DNA of 64,000 nucleotides from Solirubrobacter phytolaccae (GCF_027587195.1 NZ_JAPDDP010000021.1:1-64000); one strand, 5' to 3'; positions 45,281 to 53,031 are shown, numbered from the stretch's first letter. Notes: generated from the sequence alone by a model not told the origin. Numbers and translations: made by a program.

Positions 45281-45802
45281 TCATACCTTCGCGTGGGTCT
45301 CGTGCGCCACCACCGGGGTGCGCCGCGGGGGCGCCGGAGCCCGGGCGGGAACGTAGACCACGACGGTCCGGGCGATCCGGTCGTGCAGCGCGCGCCGCCG
45401 GCCGTCCACGAGGATCGTCAGGAACCCGGCGCACAGCGGGAGGGCCGAGAGCGGCAGCGCGAGCATGCGCAGCGCCGCGCGCCGGACCCGCAGCGGCTCG
45501 CCCGAGCGTGCCTCGCGGACCGTGATCCCGAGCAGCCGGTTGCCGGGCGTCTGCCCGTTGCCCGACCAGAAGAACACGAAGTACGCGGCCGTCCAGAGCA
45601 GCGCCACGCCGGCCGCGACGGCGGCGATGATCGTCCGCACCCCGTCCGGGACCGTCAGCAGGGACAGGCCGAGCGCGACGATCGCGCCCACGAGCCACGC
45701 GACGAGGTTGATCACCAGCGCGTCGACCGCGAACGCCAGCGTCCGGGTCGCCAGGCCGGCGTAGCTCGGCACCGGCGGCCCGGGCTCGGGCGGGACGTTC
45801 AC
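45281..45802 (-). CDS. RDD-family membrane protein
   Basis: 173 residues. RDD hallmark near the start: AGLATRTLAFAVDALVIN (R and D), then TPGNRLLGITVRE and a third Asp region DGRRRALHDRIARTVVVYVP. Four hydrophobic segments. GTG 45802 overlaps the stop of the upstream gene (GTGA). RDD proteins include Na+/H+ antiporters and proteins of unknown function. Confidence 0.88.
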   Translation of the reverse strand: MNVPPEPGPPVPSYAGLATRTLAFAVDALVINLVAWLVGAIVALGLSLLTVPDGVRTIIAAVAAGVALLWTAAYFVFFWSGNGQTPGNRLLGITVREARSGEPLRVRRAALRMLALPLSALPLCAGFLTILVDGRRRALHDRIARTVVVYVPARAPAPPRRTPVVAHETHAKV

Positions 45803-46470
45803 GCGGTGCCCGTCGTCGATGGCGCTCCTTCGCCCGCGGGCCGGCGGTGGAACAGCCGCCACGCGGCCCGCTCGAGCCGTTCGTCGGCGTTGCGCGAGCG
45901 CTCGCGCAGCTCGTCGCCCACCTGGTCGGCGAGGCCGGCGCTCTGCTGGGCGATCGCGTCCAGGACGGCCGGGCTCTGCGCGATGTCGTCGATCAACGTC
46001 CACAGCGCGCGGCTCTCGCGCAGTCGCCCGACGATGTCCTCGACGAGCCCCATCGTGGCGGTCTCGACGACGTCGCTCTCGACCACGCGCGCGATCATCC
46101 GCGCGGCTCCCGGGCTCGCGAGCGCCTGCTCGACGATGCGCTCGAGCTCGGGCCCTTCGAGCACCCGCTCGGCGAGTCGCTCGACCACGCCGCCGGCCAG
46201 CAGCCGGTCCGCCACCTGCTGCGCGGCGTGCTCCTCGTCCAGGCGGTCCAGGGCCCGGGCGACCACGTGCTCGGCCAGCGCGCTATCGACAATCCGCGTC
46301 ACGGCCTGGTGCGCGTACGGCGAGCCGAGGGCGGTGTCGACGCACACGAGCGTCACGCGCCCGCCGCCGTCGATCACGCGCCGGCGCGTGTCGCGCTCGG
46401 TCCGGAGGGCGAACGCCCAGCTCGCGCGCGCCGGGCGCAGCGCCGCGTCGGTGATTCGAGATCCGACCAT
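45799..46470 (-). CDS. Helical protein of unknown function
   Basis: 223 residues, not recognised. Mostly amphipathic helix with many charged residues (ERLAERVLEGPELERIVEQA, ALWTLIDDIAQSPAVLDAIA) and no membrane segment. It has a repetitive look of roughly 20-residue helices (VVARALDRL, VVERLAERVL, ARMIARVVE). Coupled to the RDD gene, so it may be a cytoplasmic partner of that membrane protein. Confidence 0.7.
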   Translation of the reverse strand: MVGSRITDAALRPARASWAFALRTERDTRRRVIDGGGRVTLVCVDTALGSPYAHQAVTRIVDSALAEHVVARALDRLDEEHAAQQVADRLLAGGVVERLAERVLEGPELERIVEQALASPGAARMIARVVESDVVETATMGLVEDIVGRLRESRALWTLIDDIAQSPAVLDAIAQQSAGLADQVGDELRERSRNADERLERAAWRLFHRRPAGEGAPSTTGTA

Positions 46471-46481
46471 CGCCTACAGCC

Positions 46482-46754
46482 TCAGCCCAGCACCTTGCGC
46501 TTCTCGGCGGCGAACTCCTCGTCGGTGAGGATCCCGTCGTCGCGGAGCTTGGCCAGCTCCCGCAGCTGCGCGACCGTGTCGACCGGCGGGGCCGACGGCG
46601 GCGGCGCGGCCGGCGGTTCCTCCGCGTACTGCGGCGGATAGGACCCCTGGCTCGCCCAGCGGTTCGCCTGGCGGCGTGAGACGCGGTTGCTGACGGCGGT
46701 CGCCGTGCCGGCGACGGCGGCGGTGCGGGCGATCCCGCGAAGCAGTCCGGGCAT
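46482..46754 (-). CDS. SHOCT-domain small protein
   Basis: 90 residues. A basic N-terminus with a short Ala/Val stretch (RTAAVAGTATAVSNRVSRRQ), a Pro-rich spacer and a C-terminal SHOCT helix pair (LRELAKLRDDGILTDEEFAA then EKRKVLG). SHOCT domains promote oligomerisation of short membrane-linked proteins. It is in the same minus-strand run as DUF6325, the helical protein and RDD. Confidence 0.88.
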   Translation of the reverse strand: MPGLLRGIARTAAVAGTATAVSNRVSRRQANRWASQGSYPPQYAEEPPAAPPPSAPPVDTVAQLRELAKLRDDGILTDEEFAAEKRKVLG

Positions 46755-46772
46755 GCGTGTCTCCTCTAGCTC

Positions 46773-47228
46773 TCAGCTCGCCGACGGGCTGGCGAGCTCG
46801 GTCTCCTCGAGCGCGGCAAGCAGCGCCTGGATGTGGATGCGCCCGCTCGCGGCGAGTTGGCCGCCGGAGCGCCGCAGCGCGACCGCCACCGGGGCGGCCC
46901 AGCGGTTCTCCCACACGAGCACGGCGGCGGAGGTCCCGGGCGCCAGCGCTTCGGCGGCCTCTTCGAGGTCCTCCTGCGTGATCAGGCCGGACGACGCGCC
47001 GTCGAACGCCTCGAAGCCGCCGCTGCCGCCATTGTCCGCGCCGAAGTCGACGGCCGCGACGGTGCCGTTCTCGGCCTTGATCATCAGCGCGACGTCGAGC
47101 ACGCGGATGATCCCGCGCTCGACGAGGTCGATCAGCAACGGCACGACCTCGCCCTTCGGCTGCCGGCCCGGCCATTCGAGCACGACGTAGTCGATCGGGC
47201 CCATTTCCTCGAGCGCTTCCTCGGTCAC
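46773..47228 (-). CDS. DUF6325-family protein
   Basis: 151 residues. Begins MGPIDYVVLEWPGRQPKGEV after a short acidic leader, with a later LEEAAEALAPGTSAAVLVWE. This matches DUF6325, which recalls the alpha/beta halves of DUF1269 proteins without the membrane hairpin. GTG 47228 was chosen over ATG 47204 because AAGGAGG lies 7 bases upstream. It is the first gene of the minus-strand run, divergent from the coiled-coil gene across a 17-bp dyad. Function unknown. Confidence 0.78.
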   Translation of the reverse strand: MTEEALEEMGPIDYVVLEWPGRQPKGEVVPLLIDLVERGIIRVLDVALMIKAENGTVAAVDFGADNGGSGGFEAFDGASSGLITQEDLEEAAEALAPGTSAAVLVWENRWAAPVAVALRRSGGQLAASGRIHIQALLAALEETELASPSAS

Positions 47229-47284
47229 CGGTTCCTCCTTCTCAGACGGGAATCCGAGCATCGCCCCGGGGTCCCGGCGGGGCA

Positions 47285-47301
47285 TCATCCGATCCGGGTG
47301 A
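47285..47301. promoter_or_regulatory. 17-bp dyad TCAnnCG-N3-CGGGTGA, copy 4
   Basis: TCATCCGATCCGGGTGA, between DUF6325 (minus) and the coiled-coil protein (plus). The surrounding 28 bases equal 37119-37146. Confidence 0.6.
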
Positions 47302-47336
47302 GGCGCATCCCGCGCCGGCGGAGCAGCCTCGGGAAC

Positions 47337-47939
47337 ATGTCGACCACCCAACCGCAGCCGGCCGCGACGCCCACCGCGACGCCGTCGCCGAAGCGCCGCA
47401 ACCCGTGGATCTGGATCAGCGCCGTGCTGCTGGTCGTCGCCGCGGGCCTGCTCGTCTGGGCCCTCTCCCTCGACTCGGACCTCGAGAGCACCCAGGCCGA
47501 CGTCACCGCGCTCCAGACCCAGGTCGACGAGGCCGAGCAGTCGGGCGGCACCGTCGCGGCCGCGCTCAAGGCCGGCTTCGACACGCTCATGCAGCAGATC
47601 GGGACCGCCCAGGCCGACGTCGACGCCACCCAGCAGGAGATCGAGACCGCCCAGCAGACCGTCACCCAGGCCCAGGAGGACGCGCAGGCCGCCGCGACCG
47701 TGGTCGCCGACACCGCCGCGGACGCCACCGACCGCGCCCAGGCGCGCCTCGACGAGGCCCAGGCGAAGGTCCAGGCCGCCGACGCCAAGGCCAAGATCGC
47801 CGCCGACTGCGGCAAGGCTTACCTGTCCGCCCTCGGCTCGCTGTTCTCGGGCGGGAACGTGAGCGAGCAGGTCGCCGGCGTCCGCGAGCAGCTCCAGGGC
47901 ATCTCCGCCGAGTGCCAGGCCGCGCTCGCGGGTCCGTGA
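47337..47939 (+). CDS. Single-pass membrane coiled-coil protein
   Basis: 200 residues, no family recognised. A Pro/Thr cytoplasmic start, one membrane helix (WIWISAVLLVVAAGLLVWAL), then a long coiled coil (about 50-155) rich in Ala, Gln, Asp and Thr (TQADVTALQTQVDEAEQ; AQARLDEAQAKVQAADAKA). The tail has two Cys (ADCGKAYL, SAECQAAL) that could form a disulfide outside the membrane. It resembles envelope-spanning or spacer proteins. Confidence 0.75.
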   Translation: MSTTQPQPAATPTATPSPKRRNPWIWISAVLLVVAAGLLVWALSLDSDLESTQADVTALQTQVDEAEQSGGTVAAALKAGFDTLMQQIGTAQADVDATQQEIETAQQTVTQAQEDAQAAATVVADTAADATDRAQARLDEAQAKVQAADAKAKIAADCGKAYLSALGSLFSGGNVSEQVAGVREQLQGISAECQAALAGP

Positions 47940-48139
47940 GTGGTAGCGGCGGCGTCGACGGCGTGCGCCGCAGAGCGGGTGCGACATGACCGGGGCCTGC
48001 TCAGATGCGGGCGGATCACGGACAGAGTTCGGGCTCGTAGCGCGTCCGCCCAGGTGATCCAATCACCCTACGTCTTCGGCGTTCGCCGCGGCAGGCTCCG
48101 AGGACACGTCGTCCGCGAACCACGAGAGGGGGTGAAACG

Positions 48140-48202
48140 GTGATCCTCGATGCGATCAACCATCCGGTCATCAACGAGTCCGGCCTGTGGAAGGGCTCTT
48201 GA
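48140..48202 (+). CDS. 20-residue peptide gene, candidate
   Basis: GTG 48140 opens a 20-codon frame encoding MILDAINHPVINESGLWKGS. GAGAGGGGG lies at proper Shine-Dalgarno distance, and a strong hairpin terminator starts 9 bases after the TGA. The compact layout (SD, short frame, terminator) is that of a deliberately expressed small peptide. No signal, Cys or protease motif is visible. It could be a signalling peptide, a small regulator or a leader. An overlapping 67-codon frame ending at 48143 looks non-coding. Confidence 0.45.
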   Translation: MILDAINHPVINESGLWKGS

Positions 48203-48210
48203 CGACGCCT

Positions 48211-48241
48211 GACCGCCCGTCCGCGTCGCGGACGGGCGGTC
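48211..48241 (+). terminator. Strong hairpin terminator after the peptide gene
   Basis: GACCGCCCGTCCGC (48211-48224) pairs perfectly with GCGGACGGGCGGTC (48228-48241) over a 3-base loop. No T-run follows. Confidence 0.75.
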
Positions 48242-48269
48242 CCAATCAGTGATCTGCGACCATTCAGCA

Positions 48270-48836
48270 ATGTCTGGCGCTCTCGGACGCGCGTTGAGCC
48301 ATCCGCTCCGCCACCGACTCCTCTTCGAGTATCTCAGCGGACCCGTGAGCCCGAGTGACGTGGCCCGCCGGCTCGGGGAGCCGGTCAACAGCGTCGCCTA
48401 CCACACCGGAATGCTCGTCAGGCACGGCTACGCCGAGCTGGTCGGCACAGAACGACGACGCGGCGCGAACACCCGCCTGTACCGCGCGACGATCGCACCG
48501 GAGATCGACGGATTCGAGTGGGAGTCGCTTCCGATCGAGATGCGCCGGAGCCTCACGCTCGGGCTCTTGCAGCTGATCAACGGCGAGGTACGACAGGCCG
48601 CTGCCGGAGGGAGCTTCGACGACGCCGACGCACATCTCACGCGCAGCCCGCTCCTGCTCGACGACGAGGGCCGGTCAGCCGTAGCGGAGCTGCTCCGCGG
48701 CGCGTACGACGAACTCGAGGCCATCAGGACTTCGTGCCGAGCCCGAGATGCACCGACGCAGGCGCGACACGAGGTCGTGATGATGGCCTACGAGCGTGCG
48801 CCTGACATCGAAGACGAGCGGCTCACCCGTTCCTAG
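48270..48836 (+). CDS. ArsR-like winged-helix transcriptional regulator
   Basis: 188 residues. Winged helix at the N-terminus: ALSHPLRHRLLFEYLSGPVS, then VARRLGEPVNSVAYHTGMLV and the wing YAELVGTERRRGANTRLYRA, the pattern of ArsR/HTH_20 regulators. The C-terminal 100 residues are helical, without metal-binding Cys pairs. ATG 48270 fits the family start. It follows the peptide gene terminator, so it is a separate transcript. Ligand and target unknown. Confidence 0.82.
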   Translation: MSGALGRALSHPLRHRLLFEYLSGPVSPSDVARRLGEPVNSVAYHTGMLVRHGYAELVGTERRRGANTRLYRATIAPEIDGFEWESLPIEMRRSLTLGLLQLINGEVRQAAAGGSFDDADAHLTRSPLLLDDEGRSAVAELLRGAYDELEAIRTSCRARDAPTQARHEVVMMAYERAPDIEDERLTRS

Positions 48837-48863
48837 CTCGGTCTGCCGCACGTGCACTGACGA

Positions 48864-48936
48864 TGGGCCGGGCAGGAATCGAACCTGCGCGCGTCGGATT
48901 ATGAGTCCGCTGCTCTAACCGCTGAGCTACCGGCCC
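48864..48936 (-). tRNA. tRNA-Met (CAT anticodon); tRNA-Ile2 not excluded
   Basis: 73 bases. Acceptor GGGCCGG pairs with CCGGCCC, discriminator A, D-arm TAGCTCAGCGGTTAGAGCA, anticodon loop ACTCATAAT with CAT, and T-arm AGGTTCGATTCCT. The lack of initiator features (C-A at 1-72, GGG/CCC anticodon stem) excludes tRNA-fMet. A CAT tRNA with C34 lysidine would read AUA as Ile; this cannot be settled by eye. No encoded CCA. Confidence 0.92.
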
Positions 48937-49011
48937 GCGTGTGAGAACGCGGCGCGAAAGCCTACCCCCGTTCTTACGTTCCTCTGACGGAGGCGTGCTC
49001 AAGTTTCACTC

Positions 49012-49737
49012 ATGCCCATCTCCGCAAAGCGCAAGCTGGTCGCCGGGGCGGCCGGGCTTGCGGTCCTCGCCGGGAGCGGCGGGGCGTACGCCGCCGGCCA
49101 GTCCGGGTCCGTGGCGCCGAAGCAGGCCGACCGGGCCGCCGAGCAGAAGGCGTTCCTGGACGACGTCGCCAAGCGGCTCAATGTCACGCGCGATCAGCTC
49201 GACACGGCGCTCAAGGGCGCGGCTGAGGCGCGGATCGACGCGGCGGTCGCCGCCGGGAAGCTGACGAAGGAGCAGGGTGACGCGGCCAAGCAGCGCCTGA
49301 GCTCCGGTGCGCCGCTGCTCCCCGGGCTCGGTCCGATCGTCGGCGGGCACGGCCCGAAGGCGCCGGGCGGACGCGGCGGACCTGGACCGGGTGGCCCGGG
49401 CGGCGGTCCCGGCGCGCGCGGGTTCGGGTTCGGGTTCGGCGGCGCCGAGGGCGCGGCCGAGTACCTCGGGCTCACGCAGGAGCAGCTGCGCGAGCAGCTC
49501 CGGGACGGCAAGTCACTCGCCGACATCGCCAAGGCGACCAGCGGCAAGACGGTCGAAGGGCTCAAGGCCGCGCTGAAGGCGAAGACGACCGAGCGGCTCG
49601 ACCAGGCCGTCAAGGACGGGCATCTCACCCAGGCGCAGCGCGACAAGATCGCGGCCGACCTGGACGAGCGGATCGACGACGTCGTCAACCTGACGCCACC
49701 GGACCGGCCGGACCGTCCGAAGCACCGCTGGCGCTAG
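49012..49737 (+). CDS. Secreted glycine-rich protein with two helical repeats
   Basis: 241 residues. Signal peptide (RKLVAGAAGLAVLAGSGGAYA). Two homologous helical segments (about 45-100, LNVTRDQLDTALKGAAEARI; about 148-222, LGLTQEQLREQLRDGKSLAD) flank a Gly/Pro linker (GGRGGPGPGGPGGGPGARG). It resembles small secreted proteins of unknown function with DUF2680-like repeats. The CTAG at the end holds its stop and that of the convergent neighbour. Confidence 0.78.
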   Translation: MPISAKRKLVAGAAGLAVLAGSGGAYAAGQSGSVAPKQADRAAEQKAFLDDVAKRLNVTRDQLDTALKGAAEARIDAAVAAGKLTKEQGDAAKQRLSSGAPLLPGLGPIVGGHGPKAPGGRGGPGPGGPGGGPGARGFGFGFGGAEGAAEYLGLTQEQLREQLRDGKSLADIAKATSGKTVEGLKAALKAKTTERLDQAVKDGHLTQAQRDKIAADLDERIDDVVNLTPPDRPDRPKHRWR

Positions 49738-50792
49738 CTCACGCGCGCGGCGACGGCGTCGGACGGCGCCAAGACCAAGTTCACCCGGGCGCCCGCGTGC
49801 CGCAACTGGGCGCCCGGCCGCCGCATGAACGGCCGGGCCCGCAGCCCGTCGGCGAGCGCGCGGGCTCCGCTCTCGGTGTCCCACTCCCAGGTCATCACCA
49901 GCGTGTGCTCGTCGCCGCGGCGCCAGAGCTCGAACTGGTCCCCGCCCCACCCGGTCGCGAGTCGTGGGCCGACGATCGCGCGCGTCCGCCACTCGCCCCA
50001 GACGTCCCGGTCCACGCGCTTCCAGCCCGGGCCGAGGTTCACGAGCGGCGTCTCGGTGGGCAGCGGCTCCTCGCCCGCGCGCCACTTCTCCGGGTGCAGC
50101 ACCTGCTCGCTGCTCTCCGGCGGCCGTGACGCCAGCGCCCGGTCCACCATCGGCCAGCCGCCCTGGTCACGCAGCGCGGCGACGAACCGCTCGCCCTCCT
50201 CGTACACGAACCGGTACTCGCGCCCCAGCCAGCCGTCGGACCAGTCGCCGTCGTCCGGCCGCTTGCCGCCGAGGTAGCGGTCGGCGTAGTCGCGCTCGAC
50301 CAGCATCGCGGTCCCCTCGGTCAGCGCGGCGGTGGCCGTCGCGGCGTCGTCGCTCATCTCCTCCGTCTCGTAGGCGCCGAAGTGCTGATCCTCGAGCGTG
50401 TGCGTCAGCTCGTGCGCGACGATCGACTCGTAGAGCGGCCCGAGCCGCGGCCCGTCGTCCGCGATGACGATGTAGTTCTCGCCGTGCACGGCGGCGCCCC
50501 AGACTCCGCCGTCGTCCTCCAGGGACTCGCCTGGAGCGACCAGATCGAGCAGCTCGAGCATCGCGCGTTGCGCTTCCGGCACCGACCAGACGCCGGAGGA
50601 AGCAGTCTCCTGGCTGACCCGAAAGGCCACAGGAGCGTCCTCGAAGCGCAAGCCGCGTAACTTCTCGACCCGTGCGGCGGTCTCACTCACGTCGATCTCG
50701 ACAATCCGCTCGCGCATCAGCAGCGCGGTCACAACCACGAGCAGGACGGCCACGGAGAGCCACCAGATGCGTATGTGTGTCGATGACAGCAA
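49734..50792 (-). CDS. Membrane-anchored HExxH (zinc peptidase-like) protein
   Basis: 352 residues. One N-terminal membrane anchor (WWLSVAVLLVVVTALLM), then an outside domain with IVAHELTHTLEDQHF (HELTH at 127-131) and a downstream Glu in ALTEGTAMLVERDY (E159), the layout of gluzincin-type zinc metallopeptidases. No close family recognised. The start is TTG, with GTGAGGGATC before it. It could process envelope proteins; catalytic activity is inferred from the motif only. Confidence 0.75.
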   Translation of the reverse strand: MLSSTHIRIWWLSVAVLLVVVTALLMRERIVEIDVSETAARVEKLRGLRFEDAPVAFRVSQETASSGVWSVPEAQRAMLELLDLVAPGESLEDDGGVWGAAVHGENYIVIADDGPRLGPLYESIVAHELTHTLEDQHFGAYETEEMSDDAATATAALTEGTAMLVERDYADRYLGGKRPDDGDWSDGWLGREYRFVYEEGERFVAALRDQGGWPMVDRALASRPPESSEQVLHPEKWRAGEEPLPTETPLVNLGPGWKRVDRDVWGEWRTRAIVGPRLATGWGGDQFELWRRGDEHTLVMTWEWDTESGARALADGLRARPFMRRPGAQLRHAGARVNLVLAPSDAVAARVS

Positions 50793-50864
50793 GATCCCTC
50801 ACGCCGCTGCGTTTCAGCGCTCAGTAGGCTAGTTCGAGCGTTGGCGGGCCCCGATGGTGGAGAT

Positions 50865-51605
50865 TTGAGCGCCGGTACTGAAGAGGAGACCGTTCCTCTC
50901 CTCCGTGCACGCCTTGAGCGCACGGAGCAGCAGGCCGCGTCCCGACAGCGTCAGCTGGAACGCTACGCGGCGGATCTGCGCGAGGTGTTCAAGCAGGAGC
51001 GCGCCCGCGCGCAGGAGCTTCGTCGCTCCTACAGGGCGACCGTGCGCGCGCTGTCGAACGCCGTGGAGGCGCGCGACGCGTACACGGGCAAGCACGCCGA
51101 GCGGGTGACGGCCTACGGGATGGAGCTCGCCCGCGCGGTCGGGCTCAGCCTCGAGGAGTCGCCGCAGATCGAGTTCGGCTTCCTGCTGCACGACATCGGC
51201 AAGGTGGCCGTGCCGGACGCGATCCTGTTCAAGACCAGCAAGCTCACCGAGGAGGAGTACGCGCTGATCGCCCAGCACCCCGTCGTCGGGGCGGAGATCC
51301 TGCGCGACGTCGACTTCCTCGGCGAGGGCAAGCTCGTCGTCCGCCACCACCACGAGCGCTGGGACGGCACCGGCTACCCGGACGGCCTCGCGGGTGAGGA
51401 GATCCCGCTCGCCGCGCGCGTGTTCTCGGTGGCGGACACGCTGGACGCGCTCACGACGGACCGCCCGTACCGGCCCGCGTCGAGCTGGCCGGACGCGCGC
51501 GTAGAGATCCGCAAGTTCTCCGGCACCCAGTTCGACCCGCAGGTAGTAGACGCGTTCGACAAGATCCCGGACGAGCAGTTCGCGCGGCTGCGGGGTGCGC
51601 TGTGA
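50865..51605 (+). CDS. HD-GYP domain protein with N-terminal coiled coil
   Basis: About 246 residues. Residues 1-65 form a charged coiled coil (RTEQQAASRQRQLERYAADL). The HD-GYP domain follows: DAYTGKHAERVTAYGMELA, LLHDIGKVAVPD, HHHERWDGTGYPDGLAGEEI, ADTLDALTTDRPYR and GTQFDPQVVDAF, all key residues present. It degrades c-di-GMP by family knowledge. The start is uncertain (TTG 50865 or TTG 50841; GGTGGAG precedes the first). It is coupled by GTGA to the receiver gene, together equivalent to a split RpfG-type regulator. Confidence 0.85.
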   Translation: MSAGTEEETVPLLRARLERTEQQAASRQRQLERYAADLREVFKQERARAQELRRSYRATVRALSNAVEARDAYTGKHAERVTAYGMELARAVGLSLEESPQIEFGFLLHDIGKVAVPDAILFKTSKLTEEEYALIAQHPVVGAEILRDVDFLGEGKLVVRHHHERWDGTGYPDGLAGEEIPLAARVFSVADTLDALTTDRPYRPASSWPDARVEIRKFSGTQFDPQVVDAFDKIPDEQFARLRGAL

Positions 51606-51976
51606 CGCGGACGATCCTGATCGTCGACGACGATCCGATGATCCGCAAGCTGATCGCCACCACGCTCGAGGACATCTCGGGCTACCGGCTGCAGGAGGCG
51701 GGCGACGGGCTCGAGGCGGTCGAGCGGGCGATGCTCGCGCGCCCGGAGATCGTCTTCCTGGACGTGGACATGCCGCGGCTGAACGGGATCGAGACGTGCC
51801 GGCGGCTGCGCAGCGACCCGGTGACGGCGAGCGCGACGATCGTGATGCTCACCGGCGACTCGGGTGACGTGGTCGAACGCGGCGCGCAGGAGGCCGGCGC
51901 GGACCTCTTCCTCACCAAGCCGTTCTCGCCGCTCCACCTGCTGCGGCTGGTGGACCGGATCGGCGCAGCCCGCTGA
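51602..51976 (+). CDS. Response-regulator receiver protein
   Basis: 124 residues, receiver only. DDD at VDDDPMIRKLI, phospho-Asp in IVFLDVDMPRLNGI, Thr in VMLTGDSGD and Lys in LFLTKPFSPLH. GTG 51602 overlaps the stop of the HD-GYP gene, so the two proteins are made together and probably interact. The kinase is not adjacent. Confidence 0.9.
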   Translation: MTRTILIVDDDPMIRKLIATTLEDISGYRLQEAGDGLEAVERAMLARPEIVFLDVDMPRLNGIETCRRLRSDPVTASATIVMLTGDSGDVVERGAQEAGADLFLTKPFSPLHLLRLVDRIGAAR

Positions 51977-51990
51977 TAGCTTGCCCAGCT

Positions 51991-53031
51991 GTGAAGCTGG
52001 GGTTGCACATCGGATATTGGGGTCTCGGGCTCACGGCCCAGCAGCAGCTGGAGCTGGTGCTGGAGGCCGAACGGCTCGGCTACGACAGCGTCTGGACGGC
52101 CGAGGCCTACGGGTCGGACGCCGCGACCATCCTCGCCTGGCTCGCGCAGGCCACGAGCACGATCAAGCTCGGCTCCGCGATCTTCCAGATGCCCGGGCGC
52201 AGCGCCGCGATGACGGCCATGACCGCGGCGACGATCGATCAGCTCAGCGACGGTCGCATGCTGCTCGGGATCGGCTCCAGCGGGCCGCAGGTGGCCGAGG
52301 GCTGGCACGGGCAGCGGTTCGCGCGTCAGCTGCAGCGCACGCGCGAGTACGTGGACGTGGTCCGGCTGGCGTTGCGGCGCGAGCGCGTCGTCTATGACGG
52401 TGAGACGCTGCAGCTGCCTTTGCCGGACGGGCCCGGGAAGGCGCTGAAGCTGACGATCGCGCCTGTCCAGGAGCGGATCCCGATCTACATCGCCGCGATC
52501 GGGCCGAAGAACACGACGCTCGCCGCCGAGATCGCCGACGGCTGGCTGCCGACGCTCTTCTCCCCCGAGCACGTCGGCGAGTTCCGGCCGCTGCTCGAGG
52601 AGGGCTTCGCCGCGGCGGGTGGCGGCAAGAGCTTCGCGGACTTCGACATCGTCCCCACCGTCACCGTGATGGTCAGCGAAGACCTGGAGCGCGCGCGCGA
52701 CGCGATGCGCCACTACGTCGCGCTCTACACGGGCGGGATGGGCTCGCGCAAGCAGAACTTCTACAACGCGCTGATCCGCCGCTACGGCTTCGAGGAGGCC
52801 GCGGACACGGTCCAGGAGCTGTACCTGGCGGGCAAGAAGGACGAGGCGGCCGCGTCCCTGCCGGGCGAGCTGATCGACACCGTCGCGCTCGTCGGGCCGG
52901 CCGACGTCGTGCGGGAGCGCCTGCGCGTGTACCGCGAGTCCGGGGTCGGCACGCTGATGGTCTCCCCCATGGCCTGGAGCTTCGAGGAACGCGTCGCGCA
53001 GCTGCGCGCGGTCGCCGAGCTGGTCGAGTGA
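51991..53031 (+). CDS. LLM-class F420-dependent oxidoreductase (Rv3520c-like)
   Basis: 346 residues. Luciferase-like TIM barrel: LGLHIGYWGLGLTAQQQLEL, GYDSVWTAEAYGSDA, IKLGSAIFQMPGRSAAMTA, LSDGRMLLGIGSSGPQVAEG and WHGQRF. These follow the actinobacterial F420-dependent subgroup that includes Rv3520c. It transfers hydride from F420H2 to an unknown substrate. GTG 51991. It heads an operon with the GNAT and glycosyltransferase genes, overlapping the first by 4 bases. Confidence 0.88.
   Translation: MKLGLHIGYWGLGLTAQQQLELVLEAERLGYDSVWTAEAYGSDAATILAWLAQATSTIKLGSAIFQMPGRSAAMTAMTAATIDQLSDGRMLLGIGSSGPQVAEGWHGQRFARQLQRTREYVDVVRLALRRERVVYDGETLQLPLPDGPGKALKLTIAPVQERIPIYIAAIGPKNTTLAAEIADGWLPTLFSPEHVGEFRPLLEEGFAAAGGGKSFADFDIVPTVTVMVSEDLERARDAMRHYVALYTGGMGSRKQNFYNALIRRYGFEEAADTVQELYLAGKKDEAAASLPGELIDTVALVGPADVVRERLRVYRESGVGTLMVSPMAWSFEERVAQLRAVAELVE

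Noticed and set aside
47940-48143. A 67-codon open frame before the peptide gene
   Set aside because: No ribosome site, highly basic and unstructured translation, no similarity to any protein type I know. It only happens to overlap the peptide GTG.
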